A stretch of DNA of 64,000 bases, from contig CAMLMC010000005.1 of NCBI GenBank assembly GCA_946481075.1, positions 46,340 through 110,339 on the forward strand, read 5' to 3'. This document shows positions 20,034 through 28,066 of this stretch, one piece after another (position 1 is the stretch's first letter; each line of letters begins with the position of its first letter). Made by a program: the position numbers and the translations under genes. This DNA comes from an uncultured Alphaproteobacteria bacterium. Its GTDB lineage: Bacteria; Pseudomonadota; Alphaproteobacteria; Micavibrionales; Micavibrionaceae. Below the pieces are notes generated by a model. It worked only from the letters and a program-made list of their open reading frames with translations, had not been told where the DNA came from and did no database searches.

Positions 20034-20636
20034 ATGGCAAATCCCGTTCCCAAACCAATCCGAAAACCGCGCGCATTCTCTGGATGGTCGCCAGAGCGCC
20101 GCGCCAAACAATCCGCCATGATGCGGGCCCGCAAAATCTGGGAAAAATCCACAGGGCCGAAAACGCCCGAAGGCAAAGCGAAATCCGCTGCAAATTCCTA
20201 CAAACATGGGCTTTACGATGCCCCGACCAGATCGCTGCGCCGTTTTCTGTATCTCAATGCCCGCTTTCTGACGGCTCTCAATCGTTCGATCTCATTTGAA
20301 GAGAAATTACAAAGGCTTGCGCAGAAACGGGCCCAGTTGGACAAGATAAAAAAATTCTCGAAACCCGAAAACGAACTATTGAAGCCCCTAAAACAACAGA
20401 CTCCTGAAATGGGCATGACGGGAAAACTCCCCCCTGCTCACATTGTTCGCTTCCCCCCGCCTGCGGGGGGATTAGAGGGGGGAGCGCCTCATAACGGGCT
20501 CTTGCACCACCTTCGTCATCCCCGCGGCCTGCCGCAGACAGGCTCAACCAGCCAGGACCTGGAAAGATCGCGGCAAAGCCGCGCCTTACATTCGCAAATA
20601 TTGCAATTTCCGGCCAATCGCACTATAGAAAGGCCC
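20034..20636 (+). CDS. Small basic protein with STGPKTPEGK motif, no stop of its own
   Basis: The first about 125 residues look like a genuine protein: basic N terminus, then KSTGPKTPEGKAKSAANSYKHG, a motif I know from many small alphaproteobacterial and phage-associated proteins of unknown role, then a charged helix (FEEKLQRLAQKRAQLDKIKKF). After about 20427 the frame runs through low-complexity palindromic sequence and continues without stop into trhO. The native C terminus has probably been lost to repeat insertion, or the real stop is reached only in a fused product. It is driven by the consensus promoter at 20000. Confidence 0.55.
20427..20484. repeat. GC-rich palindromic intergenic element
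   Basis: Nested inverted repeats: outer arms CTCCCCCC and GGGGGGAG, inner hairpin CCCCCCGC-CTGC-GGGGGG. Typical of dispersed REP-like elements. Here it is read in frame as Pro/Gly-rich residues between the small gene and trhO. Confidence 0.65.
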
Positions 20637-21533
20637 ATGAACTGGAATGTCGCCGCCCTGTACCGTTTCGTCGCCCTGACCGATCTGCCCGCGTTGCAGG
20701 CGGAGCTCAAGGCCACATGCGATGAAAACGGCATCTCCGGCACCATCCTCATCGCACCCGAAGGCGTGAATGGCACCATCGCGGGCGTGGGCGAAAAGCT
20801 TGAGGCCGCGCTCGACGTGCTGGACCGCCTGACCGGCATCCGCCAGGGCGAATTAAAATATTCTACAGCCTCCGGCAATCCGTTCCGCCGCATGAAGGTG
20901 CGGATCAAAAAAGAAATCATCACGATGGCGGCGCCCGAAGCGGACCCGACCAAAATCGTCGGCACCTATGTGAAACCGGAAGACTGGAACGCGTTGATCG
21001 CGGACCCGGAAGTGACATTGATCGACACGCGTAATGATTACGAAACCCGCGTTGGAATCTTTAAAGGCGCGATCGACCCGAAAATCGAAAAATTCACCGA
21101 CTTCAAGGATTTTGTCGCGGAAAACATGGACCCCGCGAAACAAAAGAAAGTCGCTATGTTTTGCACCGGCGGTATCCGCTGTGAAAAGGCGTCCGCCTAT
21201 ATGCTCGCGCACGGGTTTGAAGAAGTCTATCACCTGCAAGGCGGCATCCTGAAATACCTTGAAACCATTCCGGCGGATCAATCGCAATGGGACGGCGAAT
21301 GTTTCGTCTTTGACCGCCGCGTGGCGGTGGGTCATGGCCTTGTCGAAGGCAACCATGATCTATGCTATGGCTGCCGCGAACCGCTGACGCAGGAAGAAAT
21401 GGCAAGCCCCGCCTATGAAAAAGGCGTGTCCTGTCCGCATTGCATCGACGATCTAAACGAAGACAAAAAACGCATGCTTCGTGAACGCCACCAGCAGTTC
21501 GTGAACGCAAACGCCGCAGGCAACCCATTATAA
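20637..21533 (+). CDS. trhO: tRNA uridine(34) hydroxylase TrhO (YceA family, rhodanese domain)
   Basis: Oxygen-dependent tRNA U34 hydroxylation (first step to 5-carboxymethoxyuridine). From ATG 20637 the 298 residues begin MNWNVAALYRFVALTDLPALQ, the usual family start. They carry the acylphosphatase-like GTILIAPEGVNGTIAG, then the rhodanese domain with the active loop MFCTGGIRCEKASAYML, and the C-terminal cysteine motif CYGCREPLTQEEM...GVSCPHC. The in-frame extension upstream to 20034 belongs to another gene plus repeats, not to the enzyme. Confidence 0.95.
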   Translation: MNWNVAALYRFVALTDLPALQAELKATCDENGISGTILIAPEGVNGTIAGVGEKLEAALDVLDRLTGIRQGELKYSTASGNPFRRMKVRIKKEIITMAAPEADPTKIVGTYVKPEDWNALIADPEVTLIDTRNDYETRVGIFKGAIDPKIEKFTDFKDFVAENMDPAKQKKVAMFCTGGIRCEKASAYMLAHGFEEVYHLQGGILKYLETIPADQSQWDGECFVFDRRVAVGHGLVEGNHDLCYGCREPLTQEEMASPAYEKGVSCPHCIDDLNEDKKRMLRERHQQFVNANAAGNPL

Positions 21534-21537
21534 TTCA

Positions 21538-21566
21538 TTGACATAATAAACGGCATGCACTAAGAA
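21538..21566 (+). promoter_or_regulatory. Sigma-70 promoter for TPR gene
   Basis: TTGACA, 17-bp spacer, TAAGAA; about 28 bp before the ATG at 21594. Confidence 0.5.
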
Positions 21567-21593
21567 ACCCCCGATCTTAAGGGAGTACACTCT

Positions 21594-22223
21594 ATGACAC
21601 GGCATTTTAATCAGGCTTTCAATTTCCACGCTGACGCCCCATCCGGCTATTGGGAACAGGCGCGGCAATATCGTGAAGAGCGTGACTATCAGGCAGCAGA
21701 AACTGTTTTGCGCAAAGGCGTTGAGCATTTCCCCCAAAGCGCGCGCCTTTGGAGCGAGCTCGGCAAACGGCTGGCGCGCACCTATGACATCGACCGTGAC
21801 GATGAAGCCATGGAATGCTTTGAACGTTCCTATAATCTGGCGCCGAACGATCAGTTGATCGCCTCGGACTATGCCGCCTTCCTCTTCAAAAAAGGATTTG
21901 AGCAAGAATCCGAAATCACCTATCTGCGCGCCTTCGACGATATGAATGAAGGGCACTGGAAAAATATCCGGGTACTCTGCGGCCTCGGCGATATCTATCA
22001 GAAAATGCACAATTACGAATATGCGGCAATATGTTTTGGCCGTGCCTGCAAAATGGATGATAGCGATGATTTCGCAGCCCGCCGTTTTGCCGAAGTCGTA
22101 ATCAAGCATGGCGCAACTTATTCTGATAACGGATGGGACGATTATTACGAATATGCTCAGAGCCTGATTAATGAAGCCGGCCCCGCCCCTGAGCCAGCCG
22201 GCATCGACAATATCCCTCGATAA
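21594..22223 (+). CDS. TPR repeat protein
   Basis: Soluble 209-residue protein of stacked TPR helices: YWEQARQYREERDYQAAETVLRKGVEHFPQSARLWSELGKRLA, then DEAMECFERSYNLAPNDQLIASDYAAFLFKKG, then a third YEYAAICFGRACKMD. No signal peptide or enzymatic domain. It is an isolated gene with its own promoter and a terminator shared with the convergent sensor gene. Likely a protein-interaction scaffold; partner unknown. Confidence 0.8.
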   Translation: MTRHFNQAFNFHADAPSGYWEQARQYREERDYQAAETVLRKGVEHFPQSARLWSELGKRLARTYDIDRDDEAMECFERSYNLAPNDQLIASDYAAFLFKKGFEQESEITYLRAFDDMNEGHWKNIRVLCGLGDIYQKMHNYEYAAICFGRACKMDDSDDFAARRFAEVVIKHGATYSDNGWDDYYEYAQSLINEAGPAPEPAGIDNIPR

Positions 22224-22226
22224 AAA

Positions 22227-22246
22227 AACCGGCCTTTGGCCGGTTT
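22227..22246. terminator. Bidirectional terminator
   Basis: Stem AACCGGCC / GGCCGGTT with a 3-nt loop, preceded by an A-run and followed by TCTCT. It lies between convergent genes ending at 22223 and 22252. Confidence 0.75.
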
Positions 22247-22251
22247 CTCTG

Positions 22252-22743
22252 TCACGGTTGCTCTGCACGCTCTGGCGGCTTGCCGTCTTTCATGAACTTC
22301 TGATGATAGCCTTTCTTGTGCTTCTTCTTGCCTTCCAGCCCGTCAAGGATGCGGTCCACAAAGGCCTCGCGGTCAGAGAGCGGCAATTCGGCAAGAGCCT
22401 TGCCCATGATCTCGGCGCGCTGGCGTGATATCTGGTCGCGGGTATCGAGCATCGGCTCCACCGCCTTCGCATAGGCATCGGGGTCGAATTCTTCCGCCGT
22501 GATGATGCTCCTGACAATCTCGCGCTGTGCCTTAACCTCGGCGATCAGCGGTTTGACCTGCTCCCGCCCCTCCTGGAACGTGCGGGCCATGAAATGACGG
22601 GCCTCCGGGCTCATATTCGGCGGTATGCGGATGTCATCGCGCGCGAATTTGAACAAGAGCCCCGCCCCGACCGCGATGAACAGTACGTTTAGCACCAGCG
22701 AGAGCGTGAAAATCACCCGCATGCGTTTGCTAAGCTCGCTCAT
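22252..22743 (-). CDS. Periplasmic heavy-metal-sensor-like protein (CnrX/Spy-type)
   Basis: About 163 residues: cytoplasmic start, one membrane segment (about 10-32), then a helical periplasmic domain with MSPEARHFMARTFQEGREQVKPLIAEVKAQREIVRSIITAEEFDPDAYAKAVEPM. This fits the Metal_resist/CpxP-Spy helical hairpin family, to which CnrX belongs. A Lys/His-rich tail (GKKKHKKGYHQKF) could bind metal. The ATG overlaps the preceding stop by four bases with GGAGG upstream. Last gene of the sigma-factor operon. Confidence 0.8.
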   Translation of the reverse strand: MSELSKRMRVIFTLSLVLNVLFIAVGAGLLFKFARDDIRIPPNMSPEARHFMARTFQEGREQVKPLIAEVKAQREIVRSIITAEEFDPDAYAKAVEPMLDTRDQISRQRAEIMGKALAELPLSDREAFVDRILDGLEGKKKHKKGYHQKFMKDGKPPERAEQP

Positions 22744-23039
22744 AGCCACCCTCCTTCATTGATATCAAGGAACGAAGACCAGTCCTGCCCCAAAGGGATC
22801 AGGCTGTCACCCGCCTGTATGCCGACAACGACTCCGAATATAACCAGCGTTGCCATCACAACGGATGGGTGCGGCAGGGCAAACATCACGGATATTTCCG
22901 CCCACAAGTTGCGAGGCATCTGACGGGCCTGAAGATCCTGCATCGCCGCATGAATGATGCGTTCCGCCAAATTCGACGGAGCCTGCGGCGGCATGTACCG
23001 GGCGCGAAGCATTTCACTCAATTTATCCTGTTGTTCCAT
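22740..23039 (-). CDS. Short membrane protein, probable anti-sigma partner
   Basis: 99 residues: a charged cytoplasmic N-terminal half (EQQDKLSEMLRARYMPPQAPSNLAERIIHAAMQDL) and one membrane segment (about 60-80), ending in a short tail. This is the topology of CnrY-type anti-sigma factors. It overlaps the sigma gene's 3' end by 17 bases; ATG 23039 has AAAGGGGG upstream. Sequence similarity to a named anti-sigma family is not evident to me; the call rests on context. Confidence 0.65.
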   Translation of the reverse strand: MEQQDKLSEMLRARYMPPQAPSNLAERIIHAAMQDLQARQMPRNLWAEISVMFALPHPSVVMATLVIFGVVVGIQAGDSLIPLGQDWSSFLDINEGGWL

Positions 23040-23625
23040 AGCGTTCCCCCTTTGCAAGGTTGTGAGATTGCCTGTCATTTAAAAATTCTTTCATGCCGGC
23101 CTTGGCGCGCATCAAAAGCGATTCCAAAGCCTTCACTTTAACCCCCATAATATCCGCCGCCTCGCCATTGCTTAAACCTTCATAGAAACAAAGGTTGAGC
23201 GCGGTTCTCTGGCGATCGGGCAATGATGCGATCGCGGCCTCTATTCGCGCCTGCTCCTCACTCATTATCGCCTGCGCTTCGGGCCCCACGGCTTTGTCCG
23301 GGAGATAATCCAGCGCGGCGTCTCCAGCATTGCGCCTTGACTTGCGCAAATCGTCAATATTCATATTTACAAGGATACGGTAAAACCAGGTCGTGAACTT
23401 CGCCCCCTTATCCCTCTTCCACAAAGTTGGCTTTTGCCAAATCTTCAGGAAAGATTCCTGCACCATATCCTCTGCCAGCGCAGCATTGCCGCAAAGTCGA
23501 AAGGCAGAGGCATAAAACCTCTCTGTATGCCGCCTAACAAGGATAGAGAAAGCCTGATGATCGCCCTGCTGTATGAGGGCCATCAGGCTTTCATCGCTAT
23601 CGTCATTACCGGCCTTCAGGCCCAT
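23023..23625 (-). CDS. ECF-family RNA polymerase sigma factor
   Basis: 200 residues with sigma region 2 (FSILVRRHTERFYASAFRLCGNAALAEDMVQESFLKIWQKPTLW, then FTTWFYRILVNMNIDDLRKSRR) and region 4 (IEAAIASLPDRQRTALNLCFYEGLSNGEAADIMGVKVKALESLLMRAKAGMKEFL). Region 4 is followed by the overlapping short membrane protein gene, as in sigma/anti-sigma pairs. Probably responds to an envelope or metal signal through the CnrX-like protein two genes downstream. Confidence 0.95.
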   Translation of the reverse strand: MGLKAGNDDSDESLMALIQQGDHQAFSILVRRHTERFYASAFRLCGNAALAEDMVQESFLKIWQKPTLWKRDKGAKFTTWFYRILVNMNIDDLRKSRRNAGDAALDYLPDKAVGPEAQAIMSEEQARIEAAIASLPDRQRTALNLCFYEGLSNGEAADIMGVKVKALESLLMRAKAGMKEFLNDRQSHNLAKGERYGTTG

Positions 23626-23650
23626 TTGTCATTGTCCCGCAGGAGGATAT

Positions 23651-23983
23651 TTATTCGGCGGCAGGTGCCTCAACAGGTTTTTCAGCCGCTTTTTTTGCCT
23701 TCATTTCCTCGCGTTTCTTCTTCCACTCGGCCCGTTTGGCTTCGTGATGTGCCGTGGCTTCTTCCTTGGTCACAAATCCATCGCTATTGCCATCCATGGA
23801 TTTGAAACGCTCCTTGGCGAGCGCCAGAGATTCCGCCTCGGAAATTTTGCCATCCTTATCCGTATCAACCTTTTCGAAGAAATGCTCGCCCTTTTTGCCT
23901 CCATGCTTCGCCCCGTCCTCGGCCAGTGCCGGCAGGGCCTGAAACGCAAATACGGCAGCGGTCAGCATCAAAATCTTTTTCAT
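23651..23983 (-). CDS. Periplasmic EF-hand protein
   Basis: 110 residues: signal peptide (cleavage near PALA), then two EF-hand loops, DTDKDGKISEAE and DGNSDGFVTKEE, both with Asp at positions 1, 3 and 5 and Glu at 12, so calcium binding is likely. The C-terminal tail is a Lys/Ala-rich helix. It starts the minus-strand run upstream of the ECF sigma gene (25-bp gap) and may be its first cistron or a target. Confidence 0.85.
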   Translation of the reverse strand: MKKILMLTAAVFAFQALPALAEDGAKHGGKKGEHFFEKVDTDKDGKISEAESLALAKERFKSMDGNSDGFVTKEEATAHHEAKRAEWKKKREEMKAKKAAEKPVEAPAAE

Positions 23984-24098
23984 GGTTTGGTTTATCCTTT
24001 GTTGATTGTTGGGGTTTGGTTATTTCCAATATACATATGCTACGAAGGGCCTGTTAAAACCCTTCGCAAAAAATTCAGTATGTCGGAGTTTAGCTGTT

Positions 24099-25073
24099 TT
24101 ATACGGACGGGCCAATATCGATCACTAGGCGTGCGCCATCCTTGCCACCCGCCTTCAGATATTCGGTTGAAAGAATTTTTGCGCCTTTTTTCAATTGGAT
24201 AGCAAGCGTGGAGCCGCCGGACGCACCGTCTTGCACATTCCAGCCCGACACAAAAGTCGAGTTTTTCGGGGCACCTGTCTTGCTGCCAACCCAAGCCGTG
24301 CCGGGCAGATCGACCAATAACAGTTTTTCATTGTTATCAAGATCAAAGGCCGCATCCGGCTTCATATTGCCACCAAGATCAATCACGACGCGGGTCTTGT
24401 TATTGTGCTCACCGATCCGTACGCCTTTGACGGTTTCCGTGATGGCCGGAAGGGCTGAGGGCTTTGCTGGCGCAGCGGCCGTTGCAGCTGGCGTAGAGGC
24501 AGTGGTTGTCGTGATAGCGGTTTTAGTTTCAACCACTGGTCCGGAGGGCGCCGCCATTTTATCCATTGCGGCAAGAACATCTTCCGATGGCGCAACAACT
24601 TCGGTTGTTGTCTCTACAGTCTTTTGTACACTTGTAGGCGCTATCGCCTCTGACTGCGAAGAAACAACACGCCCCGGTGCCTGTTGTTCGATTTCATCGA
24701 GCAAGGTCTGAATGCGTTCATTCGTCGTATTCAGACTGGCAAAGGCCGGCATAATGCGGTCGTAATCACGGCGCAAGGAATTAACCGTCTCTTCAAGCTT
24801 GGCGATGCGGTCTTCCACAGGCGCGCCGGATATTACGGTCTCGGGCGGTGCACTTAATGGGGGCGTCGCGCTTGCAGGGGCAGCGGAGTCCGCCGAAAGC
24901 GAAACAGGAGTCAAAGTATCGCTCTCGGTCAAGGTGTTTTGAGTGATGCTTTCAGGTGGCAGAGGTGCCGCGGATTTTCCGGCGCCGAGCCCTGTATGCT
25001 GTCCACCGGAACAGGCAGCCAGTGTCAGTGCGGAGATGGAGAGCAATAATCCGGAGCGAATATGAGAGCGCAT
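24099..25073 (-). CDS. AMIN-domain lipoprotein
   Basis: 324 residues from ATG 25073 (frame open to 25106). Lipoprotein signal with LAAC (Cys about 21), a long Ala/Pro/Thr-rich linker containing a short coiled coil (EDRIAKLEETVNSLRRDYDRI), and a C-terminal AMIN-like beta domain (about 215-320; GVRIGEHNNKTRVVIDLGG, LVDLPGTAW, ARLVIDIGPSV). AMIN domains target proteins to septal or polar peptidoglycan. No enzymatic domain follows, so it is more likely an envelope adaptor than an amidase. Confidence 0.8.
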   Translation of the reverse strand: MRSHIRSGLLLSISALTLAACSGGQHTGLGAGKSAAPLPPESITQNTLTESDTLTPVSLSADSAAPASATPPLSAPPETVISGAPVEDRIAKLEETVNSLRRDYDRIMPAFASLNTTNERIQTLLDEIEQQAPGRVVSSQSEAIAPTSVQKTVETTTEVVAPSEDVLAAMDKMAAPSGPVVETKTAITTTTASTPAATAAAPAKPSALPAITETVKGVRIGEHNNKTRVVIDLGGNMKPDAAFDLDNNEKLLLVDLPGTAWVGSKTGAPKNSTFVSGWNVQDGASGGSTLAIQLKKGAKILSTEYLKAGGKDGARLVIDIGPSV

Positions 25074-25177
25074 AAATTTTTCCTGTAAAAAGGAGGCAGA
25101 ATCCAAGGTCTTATCGTAAAATCAAGGCAGACGCCGTCAAGCGGGCTTGGTAAGTTTTACCACGCTTATACACAGGC

Positions 25178-26254
25178 TTATCCCGCTCTTTTCCGACCTT
25201 TCATCCGCAGGTAACGCACGATAAAGGTATAACCGCGCGGGTGGATAATCCCCATAAGATGGGCGGCAAACAGACCCAGCCAAGCAGCGAACATGATTAC
25301 TGGCGGAACGTTGTTGAATTGGCCGACAAAGCCGATTAACGCCGTGAGCGAAAACAGGCCCAGCATAATCCATGTCGTCATGGCAGGGGAAATGCCGGCA
25401 TCAATGAAACGGTGATGCAAATGGCGGCGATCTGCATTGAAAGGATGCAGCCCGCGTAAGGAGCGCGCAACAAAAAGCCCGAACGCATCCATGACAGGCA
25501 GGGCGATCAGCCAGATCGTGGTCGTGGGCTGAAGCAGCATCACCGGCGGCTGGGACAGATTGATCGCAAACCAGCCGATCAATAGTCCCAGACACAACGC
25601 ACCGGAATCCCCCATAAAGACAGAAGCCTTTTTCCGCCAGGGCCCGCGAAGGTTAAAACATAGGAATGCCAGCAAACTGCCGAGAAGGATGGAAAGAGCC
25701 TCAACCCCCGGCGCATAATCCGCCGTAACGCAAGCAAGTAAAAGCCAGCCGCTCACCAGCGCGCAAAATCCACCTGCAAGCCCATCTACCCCGTCGATCA
25801 TGTTGATCGCATTCATAAGAAGCACAATTGCCAGAACGGTAAATGCTTCGGCCACGAATCCGAGCGGTAACAACACCTCACCCGTAGCGACGATATTCCC
25901 CAGCGTGACGATCTGCCCCTTACCGAAAATAACGACAAAGCAACAGGTCCAGACCATAATGATGAATTTTACGGCCGGGTTGATCGGACGGATATCGTCA
26001 ACTGCCCCCATCAACAACAAGGTCGTCAATCCGGCCAAAAGCGGCCATGGTGCAATTTCGGAAATCCCTGCAATCGCAGACACAACAATGAAGACGGGAA
26101 GGACGACAAGCCCGCCGATAGGAGGAACGGGGGCCTCATGCCGTTTACGTCCGCCGGGCTTATCGGCAAAACCATGATGAAGCGCCAGATGGCGACCGAC
26201 CCAGAGCATCAGGACGGACACAAAAAATGCAGCGAGTGGCAGGATAATTGACAA
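25178..26254 (-). CDS. WecA/MraY-family phospho-sugar transferase
   Basis: A polytopic inner-membrane enzyme (358 residues, about 10-11 hydrophobic segments) transferring a HexNAc-1-phosphate from UDP-sugar to undecaprenyl phosphate. Motifs present: DKPGGRKRHEAPVPPIGGL, AVDDIRPINPAVKF, NAINMIDGVDGLAGG, FMGDSGALCLG and the HLHHRFIDAGIS loop typical of the WecA rather than MraY branch. The start codon appears to be TTG. It probably begins O-antigen or exopolysaccharide synthesis; compare the GDP-fucose genes at 33-35 kb. Confidence 0.92.
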   Translation of the reverse strand: MSIILPLAAFFVSVLMLWVGRHLALHHGFADKPGGRKRHEAPVPPIGGLVVLPVFIVVSAIAGISEIAPWPLLAGLTTLLLMGAVDDIRPINPAVKFIIMVWTCCFVVIFGKGQIVTLGNIVATGEVLLPLGFVAEAFTVLAIVLLMNAINMIDGVDGLAGGFCALVSGWLLLACVTADYAPGVEALSILLGSLLAFLCFNLRGPWRKKASVFMGDSGALCLGLLIGWFAINLSQPPVMLLQPTTTIWLIALPVMDAFGLFVARSLRGLHPFNADRRHLHHRFIDAGISPAMTTWIMLGLFSLTALIGFVGQFNNVPPVIMFAAWLGLFAAHLMGIIHPRGYTFIVRYLRMKGRKRAG

Positions 26255-26315
26255 GAAAAAGGGCGGCCCTATCCGCGGTTATTGAACAGAAATTCTTTGT
26301 ACATTCTGCTGCCGC

Positions 26316-28013
26316 TTACTTCAATCGCTTTTCGAACCGCAAAGGAGAAAGCGATGCAATCGTGGATTTTCCTATAGACTTTATGCCTACCCTGAGGATG
26401 TCCGCCAGCAAATGCGCTCCCGCGAGCGTCGAAACTATACCATGCGATCCATGGGCGGTGGATATCAAGGCATCGCGCCCATTCGGCGCAGGGCCTATCA
26501 CCGGGAAACGGTCTTTCGACGCCGTACGGAGCGCCGCCCTGCCCCCGATAATGTCACCCGCCCCGATCGCCGGAACATTCGCCCTTAAATTCCCGATGAT
26601 CTGCGCGTGATCTTCGTCCAGAACATCGGTATGATCCAACCACTTCTGGAAGGTCGATCCCACAACATGCCATCCGTCGGAAGGCGCGGAAATATAACCG
26701 CCATAGCAGATGTTGGCCTTTATCGATGGCATCAATTCCCTTATCAGCGATATCTGCCCACGCACCGTGTGTAGTGGAATTTGCGGAAAGATATCCGCAA
26801 TCGATGCGCCGTGCGCGTGAATGACCACTTCATCCTCATTAAGGGTTTTGCTTACAACCTCTATATCCTTTGCATAGGCGTGACATAATTTCTTGGGATT
26901 GAGCCGTATAGAATCCGGCAGAAACAATGCATCCTTATCTATATCTATGCCTGCCACGGCGCTTGCCGATTCTCTATCTAGCAATTGCATATGATCATCA
27001 TGCCAGCCCCAATTGTCCTTGGTGCGTGTAAGACGTGTGCGTTTATCGTCATCGGTTAGGAGATGGAGGGAACCACAGCGCAGGTAATCAATATCGTTCA
27101 AATGCGGCAGCGTTCTTACAGCTTGCGCGTATGCCGCCGTATAAAAATCCGACTCCGCGCTTCTGAACGCTGTAAAACGTGGATTGACAATACCACAAGG
27201 ATTGCCCGACGCGCCGGAGGCAATACCGTTCGGGTCGACCAGAACAGGGTTGAAGCCGTATTGTTTAAGAACATAGGCGCAGGATGTTCCGGCGAGACCG
27301 GCGCCAAGAATGACAATGTCACGTGCAGGCGTCTTATCTTCGCGGGCCAGTCCATTAAAATGGCCCGCCATCATGTCGCGCTTGCGACCAAATCCTTTGC
27401 GCTTTTCAACCGTAAAGCCCGCCGCCTGGAGTCCGCGTTTTACAAACCCCGCCGCGGTAAAGGTCGCAAAGCTTGTGCCGGCGTGGCTAAGCCGTGCGAT
27501 TTCGCTGAACACTTTCTCCGACCACATATCCGGGTTTTTGGCAGGCGTGAAGCCATCGAGAAACCAAGCATCAACCTGCCCGTCTATTTCGGGCAAGGCG
27601 TCATTCGCATCATCAAAAATCAGGGTGAGCGCCACGCGATTATCGAACACCATGCGGTGAAAGCCCGGCACGCGGATCGGATATTGTTCCAGCATTTTGG
27701 ACAAATACGGCTCCAGCCGTTCCGCCCATGGCGCCAAACCGTGCCGAATCTCCTCAGCGCCCATAGGGAACTTTTCAACGCTGACAAAATCGAGGAAGGC
27801 TCCTGTCTGCGTGGTTTTTTCAAATAATTCCCACGCCAGAAGGAAATTAAGGCCCGTGCCAAATCCGGTTTCACCGATGGTAAAGCGCGGGCGGCCTTGC
27901 CAAGCCGCCGGCAGGTTGTTACCGTTCAAGAATACATGGAGCGTTTCATCCGGCCCGCCATCCGCCGAAAAATAGACATCATCGAACTGCGTTGATCTTG
28001 GCGGCTGGGTCAT
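26316..28013 (-). CDS. mnmC: Bifunctional tRNA mnm5s2U biosynthesis protein MnmC
   Basis: Completes the mnm5s2U34 wobble modification. The N-terminal methyltransferase (MnmC2) shows FTIGETGFGTGLNFLLAWELF and WFLDGFTPAKNPDMW. The C-terminal FAD oxidase (MnmC1) shows IVILGAGLAGTSCAYVLKQYGFNPVLVD, ASGNPCGIVNPR and the C-terminal GSHGIVSTLAGAHLLADIL. Both halves are intact; about 565 residues from ATG 28013, which aligns with the usual start before QFDDVYFS. ATG 28037 and TTG 28049 are alternatives. Divergent from the M3 peptidase gene. Confidence 0.96.
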   Translation of the reverse strand: MTQPPRSTQFDDVYFSADGGPDETLHVFLNGNNLPAAWQGRPRFTIGETGFGTGLNFLLAWELFEKTTQTGAFLDFVSVEKFPMGAEEIRHGLAPWAERLEPYLSKMLEQYPIRVPGFHRMVFDNRVALTLIFDDANDALPEIDGQVDAWFLDGFTPAKNPDMWSEKVFSEIARLSHAGTSFATFTAAGFVKRGLQAAGFTVEKRKGFGRKRDMMAGHFNGLAREDKTPARDIVILGAGLAGTSCAYVLKQYGFNPVLVDPNGIASGASGNPCGIVNPRFTAFRSAESDFYTAAYAQAVRTLPHLNDIDYLRCGSLHLLTDDDKRTRLTRTKDNWGWHDDHMQLLDRESASAVAGIDIDKDALFLPDSIRLNPKKLCHAYAKDIEVVSKTLNEDEVVIHAHGASIADIFPQIPLHTVRGQISLIRELMPSIKANICYGGYISAPSDGWHVVGSTFQKWLDHTDVLDEDHAQIIGNLRANVPAIGAGDIIGGRAALRTASKDRFPVIGPAPNGRDALISTAHGSHGIVSTLAGAHLLADILRVGIKSIGKSTIASLSPLRFEKRLK

Positions 28014-28066
28014 TTCGTACCATATAAAGTAAGTCATATTTAAACGCAAAAGGATTAGAGTTTCTC

